A stretch of 6,134 nt of DNA from Candidatus Zipacnadia bacterium (GTDB lineage Bacteria; Armatimonadota; Zipacnadia; Zipacnadales; UBA5352). Shown piece by piece: positions 5,553 to 6,134 of the stretch. Every line of letters starts with the position of its first letter. The stretch's first letter is position 1. The stretch lies in NCBI GenBank assembly GCA_029820915.1, contig JALGUI010000266.1, forward strand, positions 1 to 6,134. Direction: 5' to 3'. A program made the position numbers and the translations under genes. The notes under the pieces are model-generated. The model was not told the origin of the DNA, searched no databases, and saw only the letters and a program-made list of their open reading frames with translations.

Positions 5553-6134
5553 ATGAGCCAACTAGCGATTGATGGTGGAACGCCCGTCCGCACCGACCCG
5601 TGGCCCGCGCGCGTGCAGATCGACGACCGTGAGATCGACGCGGTGATGGAGCTGATGACCGCCGCGAAGCAGGGCGGGGCCTTCGACCGCTATGGCGGCA
5701 CGCTCGTGGACGCGTACGAGGAGGAGTTCGCGGCGGCCGTCGGCACGGCTTTCGCCACGGGCATGAGCGCCGGCACGGCGGCGATCCACTCGGCGCTTGG
5801 GGCTCTGCGCCTCGAGCCCGGCACCGAGGTCATCACCGCACCCATCACCGACCAGGGCGCAGTCATGCCCGTGGTCGCGCTGGGCTGCATCCCGGTGTTC
5901 GCGGACGCCTCGCCGCCGGAGTGCATGAACATGAGCCCGGCGGGGATCCGTGCCAAGCTCACCGACCGCACGGGCGCGATCGTGCCGGGACACATCGCCG
6001 GGATCCCGTGCGAGATGGCGGAGATCATGGCCATCGCGGCCGAGCACGACCTCCCGGTGGTCGAGGACTGCGCGCAGTCGCACGGCGCGACCTACGGAGG
6101 GGAGCTGTGTGGGAGCATCGGGCACCTGGGCGCC
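5553..6134 (+). CDS. DegT/DnrJ/EryC1/StrS family PLP-dependent aminotransferase (3' truncated)
   Basis: The frame opens at ATG 5553 and runs off the right edge after 194 residues, about half of the usual 370-430. It begins MSQLAIDGGTPVRTDPWP, a standard start for this family. DRYGGTLVDAYEEEFAAAVG (45-64) corresponds to the conserved substrate-side helix. MSAGTAAIHSAL (71-82) is the PLP-phosphate-binding 'GT.A...AL' turn, and EVITAPITDQGAVMPVVALG (92-111) is the strand and helix after it. VVEDCAQSHGATYGG (169-183) holds Asp172, which pairs with the pyridine nitrogen of PLP, and Gln175. The lysine that forms the Schiff base would follow just beyond the window. These enzymes transaminate keto sugars, usually with glutamate, to make aminosugars; some are dehydratases. 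AGAGG at 5541-5545, seven bases upstream, supports the start. Its substrate cannot be told from this part. Confidence 0.93.
   Translation, partial: MSQLAIDGGTPVRTDPWPARVQIDDREIDAVMELMTAAKQGGAFDRYGGTLVDAYEEEFAAAVGTAFATGMSAGTAAIHSALGALRLEPGTEVITAPITDQGAVMPVVALGCIPVFADASPPECMNMSPAGIRAKLTDRTGAIVPGHIAGIPCEMAEIMAIAAEHDLPVVEDCAQSHGATYGGELCGSIGHLGA

Noticed and set aside
5562..6125. A 187-residue minus-strand frame opposite the aminotransferase
   Set aside because: The plus strand encodes clear DegT-family motifs; the reverse frame is an Arg/His-rich shadow.

Overview
The window is about 6.1 kb of GC-rich bacterial DNA. It holds four genes that can be assigned to a protein family over most of their length, one DegT-family gene cut off by the right edge, and the last 56 codons of an unidentified gene at the left edge. 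The family mix (Gfo/Idh/MocA oxidoreductase, GH-like TIM barrel, SGNH/GDSL hydrolase, uroporphyrinogen decarboxylase-like protein, DegT/DnrJ/EryC1 aminotransferase), the high GC, and the hairpin-bearing intergenic repeats readable as GQASCLP or GRMPALR suggest an environmental bacterium of the Planctomycetota, Armatimonadota, Latescibacterota or Verrucomicrobiota type. That placement is inferred from recalled family distributions, not from a marker gene.

Layout, left to right. Positions 2-172 (+) are the 3' end of an unknown gene. Positions 173-333 hold no gene but contain three perfect or near-perfect hairpins between convergent genes, two of them mutually exclusive. Positions 334-1449 (-) encode a Gfo/Idh/MocA oxidoreductase whose 3' end carries a 52-bp tandem duplication (434-539). 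The duplication shifts the frame and replaces a predicted native C-terminus (PKMA, stop at 420-422) with about 50 unrelated residues. Positions 1450-1917 are a divergent intergenic region with five head-to-tail copies of a 36-bp unit, each forming a hairpin, then a sixth related hairpin and a palindrome inside a possible promoter. Positions 1918-3486 (+) encode a 522-residue TIM-barrel glycoside-hydrolase-like protein. It ends 10 bp from the convergent SGNH hydrolase gene (3497-4141, -). That gene lies 31 bp downstream of the URO-D-like gene (4173-5246, -), so the two probably form an operon. Positions 5247-5552 are a second divergent intergenic region, and 5553-6134 (+) begin a PLP-dependent DegT-family aminotransferase.

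Taken together the genes look like a carbohydrate or glycoside processing neighbourhood: NAD(P)-dependent sugar oxidation, glycoside cleavage, ester removal and sugar amination, with a URO-D homologue of unknown substrate. This joint role is inferred from families and adjacency only. No secretion signals are evident, so all products appear cytoplasmic. The clearest anomalies are the frameshifting duplication and the hairpin-repeat array. I found no mobile element, RNA gene, CRISPR array or recognisable new defence or other multi-gene system.
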